A stretch of DNA of 64,000 nt from assembly GCA_002749535.1 (NCBI GenBank), contig MZZL01000409.1, positions 3,178,160-3,242,159 on the forward strand. Direction: 5' to 3'. This document shows positions 11,121 to 22,619 of the stretch, piece after piece. The notes under the pieces were generated by a model. It did not search any database. It worked only from the letters and a program-made list of their open reading frames with translations, and was not told the DNA's origin. Both the position numbers and the translations under genes were made by a program. Within the stretch, counting starts at the first letter, position 1, and each line of letters starts with the position of its first letter. This DNA is from Apophysomyces variabilis (Eukaryota; Mucoromycota; Mucoromycetes; Mucorales; Mucoraceae).

Positions 11121-12908
11121 TCAATGGTTGTTATATTGATGTAACGGAACAGGATTAGGTGGTACTATAGACCCGCTATTCGTCATTGCGGTAAAAGGAT
11201 TCGTGCTGTTGGTTCCTGTAGCCTGTGGAAATAGCTGTGTAGAAGATCCATTCCACATTCCTTGAGAGACTGGATTAAACGGAGCAATAGGCAAAGTATT
11301 GGACCGAAACGGATTGCTGGAACCAGTCGCTTGAGGTGTCATAACAGACATACTACGTGTGAGTGTATTAGAAGGCTGAGAGATATTTCCTATGCCAAAA
11401 CCCAGTTGGCTTCCTGTCGTCTGAGGGTTGACAGCAGCACGAAATGGATTAATGTCTGGTTGAGGTTGTGGTTGAGGCTGCAGCTGTACTTGTGTTGAAA
11501 ACTGTGGCGGAAACTGGGATTGAAGTTGTGGATTAGGATGCGGCGGTGGCGATAAGGCAGGAACGAAGTTGTGGGTTGGCTGGGACTGTATGTTAGGTAA
11601 GAACGTCGTATGTAGAGGTTCTGAGAATATCGGGACTGTATGTTGTTGCTGTAAACTGTCAAAGACATCGCTCACAGCAGGTGTAGGGGCGGAAACTATA
11701 GATGAACCTTTAATAACACATGCATAAGTCTGATGCAAATACCTATGACTGGTGCATTCTCCGCTGGTTTAGGCGGTTGCTTGTCAGGTTCTGGATCGTT
11801 GAGATATTCTTCAAGCGCCGCAGCTAGTGATAGCGGTGCCTATTTTTATGTTATTGCTTCATGTAATAGAAGTTTACTAACCCTTACGTGTTTCAGAGTC
11901 GGCACAGACATGCCTAACGATGTTTCGAGCTTTTTTGTGCTTTCCACAAACGATACCGTCTCTTCAGTTTGTTTTGCAAAGCGTCTATAGATATTTAAAG
12001 CTGTGGTTGCATCTGGTTTGCTCATCGCGAAATAATGTTCTAATTGTCGGATATCCAATATGAGATTTGTGCCGTATTGCATCCCTGGTTACCAAGTATA
12101 TTGACTACGGCTTCATTGATTGCTTGGAAAAGTATTAAAAGCTCTTCAAGAACTATTCGAAAAGCATAAAGGCTAATTTCATTGTTCCCTGAATCAAAAT
12201 GAAACTGTTTGGAAGACTATATGAGGGATGGAAATAGCTGCGATGAAAATGGGTACCTTGCAATTTAACAAGGCTTCCAGCTGCCTTTGTAGAACTGTGG
12301 TGTGCTTCAATAGTCCTTTGGTGACGGTCATATTCCGCAAACTGTTGGCATCATTACTAGATCTCATTTTGATGTAGTCTTTGCCCAAATCCCGAAATGT
12401 TTCCGCTTTCGTGGTCAAATAGCGTCCATATAAGTCCATATTACGAGTACTAGCAATGACTAACCAGGGATTAATTGACCCCGCCTTTTCCAGCAATTTC
12501 TTTACCCTTCGTCATCGACGTTACTTGATCAATATCTAATAATGAACGATCTTTTTCCACATGTGCAATTGCTCGGTCTCCGTTGCCTTCATTCATCAGC
12601 CTGTGGATGATTATCAAAACCTTGAAGGAAATCTATGATAATTCTTCAATTACGCTTTCCGAGTAGATAACAACATACAATCCAAAATTTCTCTTTCTTG
12701 CGTTTCTTCAAATGTTCCATGATCGGGAGAATGTTGGCCGGATTCTGAAAGGTGAAGTTGATGAGGGCTGCAATCACCAAGTAGAAGAGTGAATCGCATG
12801 TGAAAAAGTTGTTAATTAAGCAGGTAAAACGAACGACGTACTTTTAATATGTTTTTCTTTCGGTGGCCTATAGTCTAGGCGTGTTGCTTTTCGAACAGCG
12901 GTTTCCAT
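11121..12908 (-). CDS. AP180/CALM-type clathrin adaptor (ANTH domain)
   Basis: This endocytic adaptor binds PI(4,5)P2 through the ANTH domain and recruits clathrin and Eps15-type EH proteins. Eight exons: 12908-12842, 12767-12679, 12620-12506, 12459-12257, 12204-12093, 12039-11888, 11839-11743, 11707-11121 (473 aa, all phases consistent). The ANTH domain begins METAVRKATRLDYRPPKEKH, where the basic KATR..PPKEKH is the lipid-binding patch, and runs through LEHYFAMSKPDATTAL to PTLKH. Residues from about 275 are low-complexity, rich in Pro/Gln, with repeated NPF motifs (INPFRAAV, SNPFRSN, TNPFTAM), which are EH-domain ligands, and three P-Q-[AT]-T-G repeats also seen in fungal Yap1801/1802. The last intron is only 35 bp. 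Yeast counterparts are Yap1801/Yap1802. Confidence 0.9.
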
Positions 12909-14616
12909 AACGTTTGCGACCAAGCACAATAGAGAAGTTCTATGAGCTCTTTGAACAATCGCCCGGGGCGTACGAGTCATTAAAATGCCGCGGGCTTTGT
13001 GTCACCGCCAAAAAAGGTATAAGTGACGTTCTCACATCATGGGGAAATCGGGGACAAACAACTGCTGCAGCGAAACCTCTGGCTTTCATGACTGGGTTAA
13101 GGCAAGCGAGCTAATACCCAACCAATCGCCAAACGGTCTACCTAACAGCTCCACGTAACAGAGACGATGGGAATGGCGAGGATACTGGGCCATATTCATT
13201 ACTTTGTTATACATCATTCCAATGTGTATTCCAGCTTTTCTCGCTATTGTCGCCATTGCATCCTTTTTTTTCGGTATCGAAAAAGCGTATATTATTCTAT
13301 AATATCCATTCTGTGATAGTCCGCTCTAAGTGAAGAAAGATGGCAAAGGACCCACATTAAAGCAAAACATCAAACTGCGATATCACGAATAGCATGTCGG
13401 TCTCGAGCACATAAAAGCCGAGCAATGAATTGATGAAGATAGAGTATGCAGGCACCATCACCCATTTTGGTGATCTAGTTCTCATCAGTAGCTTGGAACA
13501 ATAATCACTTCTTATCCGTATGAACGCAAGACTATGGGGCAGTTTCCCACTGTTGAAACGCATCCAGCAGTTCAGCGTGTATGAGGGGCGAACTAGCGAT
13601 CTATGTTGTACCGAATGTTAAAAAACCTTTCGTGAGCTTGCTTACCGATATGATACAGGCTGGTATTACAAGGCATTCCTGCGCATAGATTATGTTTTCT
13701 GCAAGTGTGAATACAAAAGTTTTATACGATCTTCCTACCTCCAGGCACGATGCTCGTATCGGAAGCAGAGGCCTATGCTATCCAACTATTCTCTGTTACA
13801 TCCATTTGCGTCACTAACTTTGTGGAATGAACTGATAAATGAGTGAGACGCATAATATGGTGAGTCCCTTATTTTTTGCTGGATGACCGGATATACGCCG
13901 AACGTGAGTTGACGAAGGCGGAATGCATTTTTGGTCGAAAGGTCATTTGGCAATTTGATAGGTACAAGAGAAGCGACGCGGTGGTGTCATGTTCAGTTGA
14001 ACCGTTGCAATCCTTCAGAATACTTGAAGCTGGGTTGTCGTGGTGTGAAGAAAGAATCAACAAGTATAGGTTCGATCGTTGTAACATCGGAGTTAGGCAA
14101 AGATTTGGACAAGTTCAGGATGCGATGATAGGTTTTCCCCCCCCCCCGCAGAACATCAGATCAAGGCTGAAGGCTGAACAACCCGAAAAGCAATAGTTGT
14201 TTCGGGAAAAGAAGGAAAGGAAAGAAAATTGAACATGATTGCAGCACAGAAGAGTTTCCAAAAAGCTTAAATTTTTCTTTTTTGCTTCGGGACAGACCAA
14301 AGTCACTGAGCCCCTTCTTCTTCTTTCCTTTCCGTCTTCATCAGCTCTTCCATGGCAACCATTACCATTCCGATGTCTAATGAACAAGGCAAGCTCTGTT
14401 CGAACAGAGAGGGAACGTGAGAAAGGACACTCTTGTCTAGTCATATCCTTTCTATCCCTTATGCTTTTTCCCGTATCACATAACTCATTATCGGTTTAAG
14501 CAGCCTATGTACAGTCTTTCCATGAACATGCCTCGTCTTGCTCTGTAATTTTGTGTTTTTGGCAAGGTGAGACCTGAGCGATGATGGAAAGTGTTTCTGA
14601 TCTGGTCAAAAATAAG
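12909..14616. other. long intergenic region, no supported gene
   Basis: Open frames here (for example 12914-13114 and 13876-14196 on +, 13357-13563 on -) lack family signal and start or splice context. A run of about nine C at 14142-14150 lies inside the 13876-14196 frame. AG-rich and T-rich runs follow. Confidence 0.35.
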
Positions 14617-14897
14617 ATCGACCTACTTGTGCTGTTGCCGGTGTGGTGATACTCGTTTTCTTAGCGTTAATCTGTGTCTTGGTCTATCAACATCGCCGAT
14701 CTAGGTTTGAAAATGAGCAAGGGGATGAGGAAGAACAGGAGTGGTTACTGCCGCCTCGACTGAAACGAACCGCAACATATTACCAATGGAACCGTTCGCC
14801 ACCCCCGTCCATGGTACAAAGCCCGTGTCCTCCGAAAGAATCCTGGGAAGAACGGCGATCCGCCTTGTTAAAGAAATACGCTGCTATCACCGATTAG
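14617..14897 (+). CDS. possible terminal exon of a small single-pass membrane protein
   Basis: An open frame starts after a plausible acceptor at 14615-14616 and ends at a stop at 14895-14897. It encodes AVAGVVILVFLALICVLVY, one clear transmembrane helix, then a basic stop-transfer (QHRRSRFE), an acidic patch and a cytosolic tail ending WEERRSALLKKYAAITD. There is no ATG before the helix, so it needs an upstream exon; a donor at 14567 (AAG|GTGAGA) gives a normal 50 bp intron, but I could not find a convincing first exon. The composition (membrane helix plus positive-inside flank) argues for coding. No family is recognised. Confidence 0.35.
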
Positions 14898-15288
14898 CCT
14901 TATTTAATATTCCCTCCTCTTTATTTCTTCTTCCACTATTTTCTTCGATAAGACCTGGCAACTGTATACCATTTTTCTTTTTTTTTTTTTTACGCGAATA
15001 TTGACTTTCAGATAATCGCTTGCCGACTAGAACAAATTTGTAAATCTTTGACATCATTGCACCTTAGGTTTTCCTGACTTTCGGTTATCAAAAGCGTAAC
15101 CTGACGTTTTTGCAGCATATTTGACTGACAAATAAAAAAAATGCACCATTGTGCTCACATGCAGTTCATATATGTATAAGATAGAAGGAGAAAAAAAAAA
15201 GAAACGACATATTCAACAAGAAGAAAGAAAAAAACTGTACATATAGGGTAAAAGGTCTTGAAAAAAGAAAAAGAGAATATAAAAATGA
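14898..15288. other. intergenic, A/T-rich 3' flank
   Basis: This holds homopolymer-rich DNA (T runs near 14980, A runs at 15190-15270) between the 14.9 kb exon and the bHLH gene stop. It is probably 3' UTR of both; no gene is seen. Confidence 0.35.
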
Positions 15289-16738
15289 TCATGCGGAAAC
15301 TGTTGCTTTTAAAGGTTCCTCAGTTGTGTCGGTATCCAATGATTCGACAGGACGGAAACCAGTTTTAGGTTCGTCAGACGAAGGTCGATAATGATGTAAG
15401 TGAGAGGGTAAAATGACGGAGCGTTTTTCTTTTCTACGTGCACGTTCTTTCATCTCTTGCTGTTGAGCCAGTAGTCTTTGATGAAGCTGGAGCTGTTCCT
15501 GCAGCGCCAAGAGCTGCTTCTGCTGTGTCTTGTGGGCCAAAAGTGCAGCCGCTGCACTTGCCGGTAAACCCTTCATATTCTCGAGGCTTTCCTTGCCGCC
15601 ACTGCTGCTGCTGCTTTGTCTTGACTTTCTGTCTGCCAAGATATCCTGCCGCTGGGGCTGGATGGATTGCGTATGGAGCGGAAGATGGGCAGCAGGAGAA
15701 GGTGGGGGAAGAAGAGAAGGTGGAGGCCCTGTGACAGTTTTTGCACGACGGCGACCTTCTACCTCCACACGAAGCTCAAGAGCACTAATTTTCTCTCGTA
15801 AATTCTTGTTTCTTCTTTCCAACTGTTTGATGAATTCAACAGCCTTGAAAAGGACTGTGCTTTTTGAGTTATTTATGTTTTTCAAGGTTGGCACCAGCTC
15901 TGTTAGATCTTTGAAACCAGAGCGAATGGTGCTCCTTCGTTTTTGTTCCGAGGCAATATGATTTGCTCTTTTTTCTTCTTCTGTTAATAATTCTTTGTGT
16001 GATCGGGCTGTGGTGCGTTTTTTGCCTGGTCGCTTTGTATTTTCATCCTCCTCCTCGTTGTCGGTTGCACGGCGCTTTTTAAGATGCGGGGAAGGTGTCA
16101 CGAGGTCTGGGGATTTTGTTTCGCGGATAGGCGGAAGGGACGTGTCTGGGATGGAAAGGGATGTAAATAACTGTCGATGGAGTTGCTTCTGTTGATCCAA
16201 AGATTGTAAGATGGAGTTACGTCTGTTTTCCTCTAGCTCCTCTGTCAATGGTAGAAAGTCAGTAGTAGCAGAAGAGGAAGCCTGATATGCATTGGGTGAA
16301 AGAGTATCACCGAGATTGCCTAGGCCATCCGCCGTCGCCTGATCCATGAAGAAGGTATCAAGAAAGTTTGAAAATGCCTTTTGGTCATCTTCATTTAGCA
16401 ATGTATTTGTTAAGGAGCCCGATGGATGCAATTCGAAGGGATGTTGTTGTAGTTGTTCTTCCTCAGGCAAAATGGCGTTGATGGTCATAGCATCCAACGG
16501 CAGAGGAATCGAGATATTCGGATCCAGTCCCGTACTAAATTCGAAATCTAAGACGCAAGTTAATTGATTAGCATCAAAAGTGGGGTTTCTCTTATTTTCT
16601 ACCTTCGAACGGCACTGGTTCTTGTAAAGGTTGGTCATGAGCATTCAAACTGGAATCACTTGTCAGGAACCAGGCGTCATTGTGAGAAGTGGAAGTAATA
16701 GAAGACGGCAATGATAGGTGAGAAGGTATGAAATTCAT
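15289..16738 (-). CDS. bHLH-leucine zipper transcription factor (Mlx/Mondo-like)
   Basis: Exons 16738-16603 and 16547-15289 (intron about 55 bp) give 464 aa. The basic region and helix 1 read NHIASEQKRRSTIRSGF, where His-Glu-Arg (H, E and R of HIASEQKRR) is the E-box reading triad. A short loop and helix 2 (KSTVLFKAVEFIKQL) run straight into a heptad coiled coil (ERRNKNLREKISALELRV). The N-terminal third is acidic and Ser/Thr-rich, a likely activation region, and a basic stretch (KKRRATDN, KRPGKKRTTARSH) precedes the bHLH as a nuclear signal. The C-terminus is Gln/Leu-rich (LLALQEQLQLHQRLLAQQQ). The core resembles animal Mlx/MondoA and fungal HIASEQKRR factors more than Cbf1 or Ino4. Targets are unknown. 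Confidence 0.85.
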
Positions 16739-17178
16739 ATATTAGGGAACAAAAGGCAAGTGTAAGAAAAATAATGATCTAAAAAGATGAACACAACACA
16801 GAGAGAGGGGGGGGGAGAGAGAGAGAGAGAGAGAGAGAGAAGACAAACACACACACGGACACAGAGAGACAGCGTCGTACACATGTGGTATTTTTTGGTC
16901 TCTCTTTTCTCCAGATTTTTTCATCTAAGGCTCTGTGTTACCTTCGATTCGTTCTTGTCATGACACCCAAATCCCCATCACATGTCACTTCCCTGATATT
17001 CCCTCCCTCCCCTCTCCCCCCGCTTCTCCTTTTTTGGTCTTGTATGGATGATGTATTGTCCATTCTTCGCAATTTGGTAAAGCTCCCTTAAACCATCACT
17101 AAATAGTCTCTTTTTCGTCCCTCAACCACCATCCACTTCACTTGCACATGAAGTCAAAAGGTAATAAAATAGAATGGT

Positions 17179-17213
<35 letters not shown>

Positions 17214-17541
17214 CAGCCTATTTGCCTACAAAATCTCTTAAATCTTGTTTCGGATTTTTAATTCCTCTGAACCTGTAGAAAAAAAGCAAATAAGGTTGGG
17301 TCCGTGTTACAGGATCTCTTTTTTTTTTTATTTTTCACATGCCATCCAGAGTGGGTCTCAGTGATTCACACTGTAGCGCTTCTTTCTCCGACACAGCCTT
17401 CCTCTTGGAATGGAAAACAATACCCCTTTTCTTGACTACTCAAAAACAGAACATACAAAAACAATATCTATCTTTTTTTTTCCTTCTTTCTTTCTAGCTA
17501 AGAACTTTATTCAGTCTTGTCGTCCCAAAGAGTACACATGA
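16739..17541. repeat. intergenic with two microsatellites
   Basis: The 5' flank of the bHLH gene contains a G-run followed by (GA)n at about 16801-16840 and an (AC)n to (AT)n compound repeat at about 17178-17212. Pyrimidine-rich tracts fill the rest. No gene is seen. Confidence 0.7.
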
Positions 17542-20140
17542 TCAAAGGTTAGAAATGCTAGTTTGAGATCGAACGATACAATCAGCCACGTGAAGAGCAA
17601 CTGCCTCTGTGGTCACCATAGGATTCACGCCAGTGGCAGTGGGAAAGGTCGAAGTATCGCCCAAATACAACCCTTTGACTTCCCATGTTTCCCCCGTAGG
17701 TTTAGTAACGGACACCTTGGGAGAAATACCCATACGACTAATAAAAAGAAAAGGGTTTTAGCCATTGCTCTCTGGAACATACTGACGCTCTGTTTCTTTT
17801 TTGGCTTACCATGAACCCATTTGATGGGCACCAAATATACCTGCACCATGGAGAGGAATTCCATACTTGTGAACTTCTTTTAGCCATTGAATAAACCGTG
17901 GATTGTCTATGCTTGGCACTTCATCAACTTTGAATATAAATGGATCAACCCCATATTGTCCTGTATGGATCTCCCGCGCTCCAGCTGCGCACATAATCTT
18001 GATAGCACGTTCCAGCCCTGTCAGTAAGGACGTTTGATCGTGATTCGATAGCTTCAAATAAATCTCTCGATTTCCTGCTTTGTTGTACTTTACAGAAGAA
18101 ATGGAATCCTTGTCTCGTGCAATAACGCAGATACATGAAGCATGATTGTATTTGAGCATGGCTTCCTTGTGCTGCAGAGACCCTCTCCAAGGAAGTAAGG
18201 AAGAATAGTTACCAGCTGTCAAACACGGCGTCTCCAACTTGACCCCATACGTTGAACCATTGACATACTCTGCAACGTTGCTAACCTGTATCGAATGTTT
18301 CGTTCTAGCCATAGGAAGAAAATAATAGAAACGTCTCATCTTACCGCTGTCATGATGGACCCTTCGCTAGGGTTTACGGGCTCATCAAAGAAACCAAATA
18401 CCAAGACACTAGGATGCAAACGGAGATGATGGCCAATATGCTTATTCTTCAGACCGCTGTTCAAAAGTATTTCTGGGGTATTAAGGGAGCCCGCGGCAAC
18501 AATCACTCGATCAGCATAGATACGAACTGTTTTCTTGCCATGGACATGGCATTCAACTCCAGCGGCCCTGCCATTCTCTATCAAGATTCGTCGTACCACG
18601 GATTCATCGAGGAATTTTGCACCAGCACTCTCGGCATCACGTAACCAAGTGTTCACGGTACCATTCTTAATAGCGTCTTTACACCCAGCAAAACACCAAT
18701 GGCATTCATGTGGCTGACCTCCTGTATTTTGAGGAATATCTTCCACAGGATAACCAAGCTTACTGAAAATCAAAGATTAGGCATTACATCTCTTCTTAGC
18801 TTTCCTCAACAAAAAACAGTAACTTACTTGCATCCATCAATTAATATCTGATTCATTCTATTATGCTTAATCCCAGCCGTAGAAGCACCAATACGTCGAA
18901 TGACCTTCTCGATATCATTGGAAAACTATGGACCATTTGGAAAAATGGATGGTATCAAACGGGATTCTCTCAATAACCTGATTCATCTAGATACAATGTC
19001 TTTTCTTTTCCTTTTTCATTTTTTACCTTTTGGGATAAGAAATGGGATAAGCCCTCATTGGCCCATTCTTCTCGTACAAAATGAGGTGGCTAGTATGTGT
19101 ATATCGTCGATTAGCACACCCCAAAAATTTGAAATGCGGTTTCCCCCTTAATTTCCTCTTTGCATTTTGTCTCACCTTAAGTGAGACCGACCAATTGACC
19201 GTGGTACCACCACCAAAGGTGTTGCCGGCAAGCATGCTCATGACACCATCTGTCGTGGTAATAGGTCCCCTCGAATCGTACATGTTGGCATAGGCAATCG
19301 ATTCCCGTGTATCAAACTCGCTTTCATGGTAATACTTCCCACGTTCAATAACGAGCACTTTCATTCCTGCTTTAGAAAGCTCAGCTGCACATACGCCTAT
19401 GAAAGTCAGAATTGACAAATGGTTAACTCTCAAATAAAAGATTAAACAAGAGAGAAAAAGAAGAACACGTCAAAGTGCACACAAAAACCTGATCGATAAT
19501 CCTTCCTTCCATTTTCTCCTACACTGTTTTTCTCCCTTTTCTTACCTCCTCCAGCACCGCTGCCGACAACAATAGCATCGAAACGCATTTCATCCGTCAC
19601 ATCGTCCGTAGTCATCATTAAATAACGAGTGGATGCATTGTTTGCTTTATATTCCGGCGCACTCCTCACCGGGTCTTGGTTAGGGCACCTCATGTACGAA
19701 TGCACCGGACTGTCTGGCAGACTGTATATCGGTGCTACACTGAGGACAGACAGCATTTTGTAAAGCAGGCGTAGGTTGGGTCTCTTTGAATTTTTCCAAT
19801 CCAACATGACCTGTTCACGCTGCGACCGCTTCAAAAGCTTGAATTCACACCAATGCCTTGTTAGCATAAAAGTTCCCACACGGGTCGAAAGATAGCCAAG
19901 GACACGAATAAAGTCGGCCTGTTTATCAGGAGCAATACGTGTGTCAATGAAATCCATGATATCTTGATGAGCTTGCAAAGAGGACACAGATAGTTGGCTA
20001 AACGCTTGAATCTCTTCACGGCTGTGACCTGTACCACTGAGACGACGAACGAGCGTGTCTTCCTCTTGCCGCGAAAGCGAGGCAATGCAGGTATCCGCAA
20101 TGGCTTGGAGTGTCTCTTCTTGTGCTTTGGTCAACTTCAT
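17542..20140 (-). CDS. FAO1: long-chain fatty alcohol oxidase (GMC oxidoreductase family)
   Basis: This flavoenzyme oxidises long-chain alcohols to aldehydes with O2 as acceptor, in alkane/fatty-alcohol use or omega-oxidation. Seven exons: 20140-19546, 19396-19176, 19089-19027, 18925-18828, 18762-18345, 18285-17810, 17737-17542 (688 aa, phases consistent). The FAD-binding Rossmann motif VGSGAGGGVCAAELSKAG spans intron 1 and is followed by VLVIERG. GNTFGGGTTVNWSVSL and PPHFVREEWANEGLSHF (a 63 nt exon) are FAO-specific. HECHWCFAGCKDAIKNGT and VAAGSLNTPEILLNSGL are substrate-domain motifs; the C-terminal GMC block is HQMGSCRMG and YLGDTSTFPTATGVNPM. The start taken is the ATG of MKLTKAQEETL; an in-frame ATG 38 codons upstream has no conservation logic. 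The protein ends in SNL, a weak PTS1-like tripeptide. Confidence 0.93.
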
Positions 20141-20628
20141 TTTCACGGGGAAAGAAAAACGGAAAAGCGGATGAAAAAGGGTTGAACCATAATCCTGCCC
20201 GGTCTTGCTTTTCTGCAGAGAAAGAAAGAAATGCAGATCATCCGTAACGGACATTATATCACGTGTACGACATCCGATGCGTCCTTGGCATCCTTACTAT
20301 TTACCCTTGTCGCCGACCGCTAAAACGTCCAATTTAGCAGCTAAAATATAAAGGACTGGTTGTTATAAACGATTTCAATAAAGCAATAAGCCTTGTGATA
20401 ATACCTCTCTGAGTAAAAACTATCCAATGTACTATCCTGTCAATAATACATAGACGTGACTGATGATAGGGTGTCAGACACAGATCTGCCCAAATAGCAC
20501 GCCTTGTCAATACAAGAAGCTAAAACACAATTTGTATATTTGGCTTTATTAAGGTCGTATTATAGCTCTCTATCCTAATCAACCAGTTCCAGCTTCAGTT
20601 AACAGATAGACAAGCCCATAAGTGCTTT
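20141..20628. other. intergenic between alcohol oxidase and TMEM135 genes
   Basis: AT-rich spacer holding the alcohol oxidase promoter and the 3' end of the TMEM135-like gene. No gene is seen. Confidence 0.4.
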
Positions 20629-22619
20629 CTAGTTGTTCCCGAAGAAACGCGTCATGACACTGAGATAATGAGAATTAATGGTATCCTTTTCGTGTTGGTA
20701 GAGTGTCATCACGGTGCCCATAGACGCCATGAAAAGTAATACTTCGCCATTTGGAATATTGCGCATATATCCATTTTTCACCAGCAATTTCCACAAAGAT
20801 TCTAACGCTCGTGGCAAACAGTAGAGACCAAGCTCTATATGCATAATGTTAAAAAGCCTGCCTAGACTAGCAAACCCAACTGCTCAGTTTTACCTAGTTG
20901 CCGTCCGCGTGCTTCGATAAATGTCATTGAGCCAGCAGCAGCGCCAGTGAGGAGATAGATCACATGTTTCTCTTTCCCGAGCACCCGACGTAAAGTACAT
21001 GGCACGGCAAGCGCCATTGTAACGTACATTGAAAGGAAAAATGCGGAACGCATACAGGATGAAGAAAACTTGCTGAGAACATGCATTGGCCTACATCGAA
21101 AAGTTTAGTCCTCATTGGTCTGACAATAAGAATAATCTATGTTATATTTGCCATACCTTGTTTTAATTTGGCCTGACCGGAATATTAGCGTCATTATCTG
21201 AAAAGTGGAATGAAAAAAAAAATAAGAAACAAACTAACTCAACGTTTAGCCATAACAAATGACGTACGAGATTCAATGGTACATAGAGCTTTAAGGCTCT
21301 GAGAAACTCGGATTGGAACACCATGACTTCACTGTAGGCGCAATTGTCGTAAAGGGGATGCTGCAATGCACAAATAGTATATTTGTGCTTTGCGTTGGCC
21401 GGAATGATGGTCGCAATGTTGGGGCTAATATGCTCGGCAATAAACTCACGGGACATGGTATCGGACGGAATAGACATTGGGCCTCCTTCTCCGGAGACGC
21501 GACGAAAGGTATCACTGACGACATTGGACAAAGGGTACGCCATGTCCCCAAAACTAGCTTTCCATCCTATATGCGAGAGCAAGAAAGCATAGTATGATTT
21601 CGGAAGCGTGTCTGGATGGCAAAGAAAAGAGTAGATGATTTGGGTGCTAGCCAGCATCATGACGCCAACACCTGCCCATCGCTGCAAGAACTTTGCCAGC
21701 TGGTCATCCCATTTCTTTTTGACAAGTAATTCTCTAGGTTGTCTTGGATCAAATCCTTGATTGTCGACCGTTTCTTTGAGCTCTGCAAGCTCTTTCCGAC
21801 GCTTTGTTTGCCGATGAGCGGACCACTGCTTCATAATCCAAGCTCCACTGAATTGGAGGCTACGTGTAAACAAATAGAGCATAAGCGATTGTCTTCGCCG
21901 TTTGTTACGATCCAGGATTAACGCCAGACCAGCTACGGTCCCAGCTAAAAATGCGTTCAGACGATCATCTGTTTGACGTAATCTTCGTAGTGAGCATAAT
22001 ATCCCTTTGTAACTGCTCAGAAAAGTACTGAGGAACAGTGCAAAGAAGAACGTGTCACTACAATGGCGCGTATTTTTTTCTTAGTTTCAATCGCTCACTC
22101 TATGTGTCCTTCGTTTATAGTTACCGTCCTGCCATTCGCTTTAAAATGCTTGGTCTATGCAGAAATACAAACTGTCAGGAACCAAAGATTTCCTTTTTAG
22201 CTCATGTAATTTTGTTTTACCGTTTGAACACTTTGCCTGTCAATAACAACGGCAAGACTGCCACAAGATATTTCACTGAAAATGCAGCTACAAATGCCTT
22301 GACAAACCCTCGTGTACAGTTCTGAGCGCACGTTTTGCCTTCATGTTTGCAAAGCCTTTGGCCTCGTTTTTCTTCTAATGCAAGTTCCAGTCGTAACCGA
22401 CTTAGATTCTGACTGAAGCCATGTTGTCAGCATTGGTTTATTGGTTTCGTTGCAACAATAGTACCTGCTGAGACGTTTTAATTTTTCTTGGAACGAGCGT
22501 ATGGAGGTCAGTACTGCCTCCGTTTCTTTGTCGGTCAGTAACTTGGAGATTATCTGAGCTAAGCTCTCCAAAAAATTCTCATAATAGGAAGCTGGTATGG
22601 GCGGTAATGCTGAGGACAT
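20629..22619 (-). CDS. TMEM135: TMEM135-like multi-pass membrane protein
   Basis: TMEM135 is a peroxisome- and mitochondria-associated membrane protein linked in animals to lipid and cholesterol handling and mitochondrial dynamics. Seven exons: 22619-22465, 22412-22221, 22154-22125, 22057-21244, 21197-21157, 21090-20894, 20834-20629 (544 aa). Matching features are the N-terminal Cys cluster and amphipathic membrane segment (CKHEGKTCAQNCTRGF), a repeated inner motif (LNAFLAGTVAGLALILD and IYLLTGAAAGSMTFIEA), a HPLYDNCAYSE segment and LYCLPRALESLWKLL near the C-terminus. At least six hydrophobic helices are visible. The third exon is only 30 nt and is needed to link VFKR to DTFFFALF. The donor of the fourth intron (GTTGAG) is weak but in phase. 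The gene is tandem with the alcohol oxidase. Confidence 0.85.

Noticed and set aside
12914..13114. 66-codon + frame
   Set aside because: No ATG start, no family resemblance, no splice context.
13876..14196. 106-codon + frame
   Set aside because: Contains a homopolymer-encoded Pro run and no recognisable domain; minus-strand frame is equally long.
20141..20254. Upstream in-frame start for the alcohol oxidase (MSVTDDLHFF)
   Set aside because: Family members begin near MKLTKAQEETL; the extra 38 residues look like untranslated leader.
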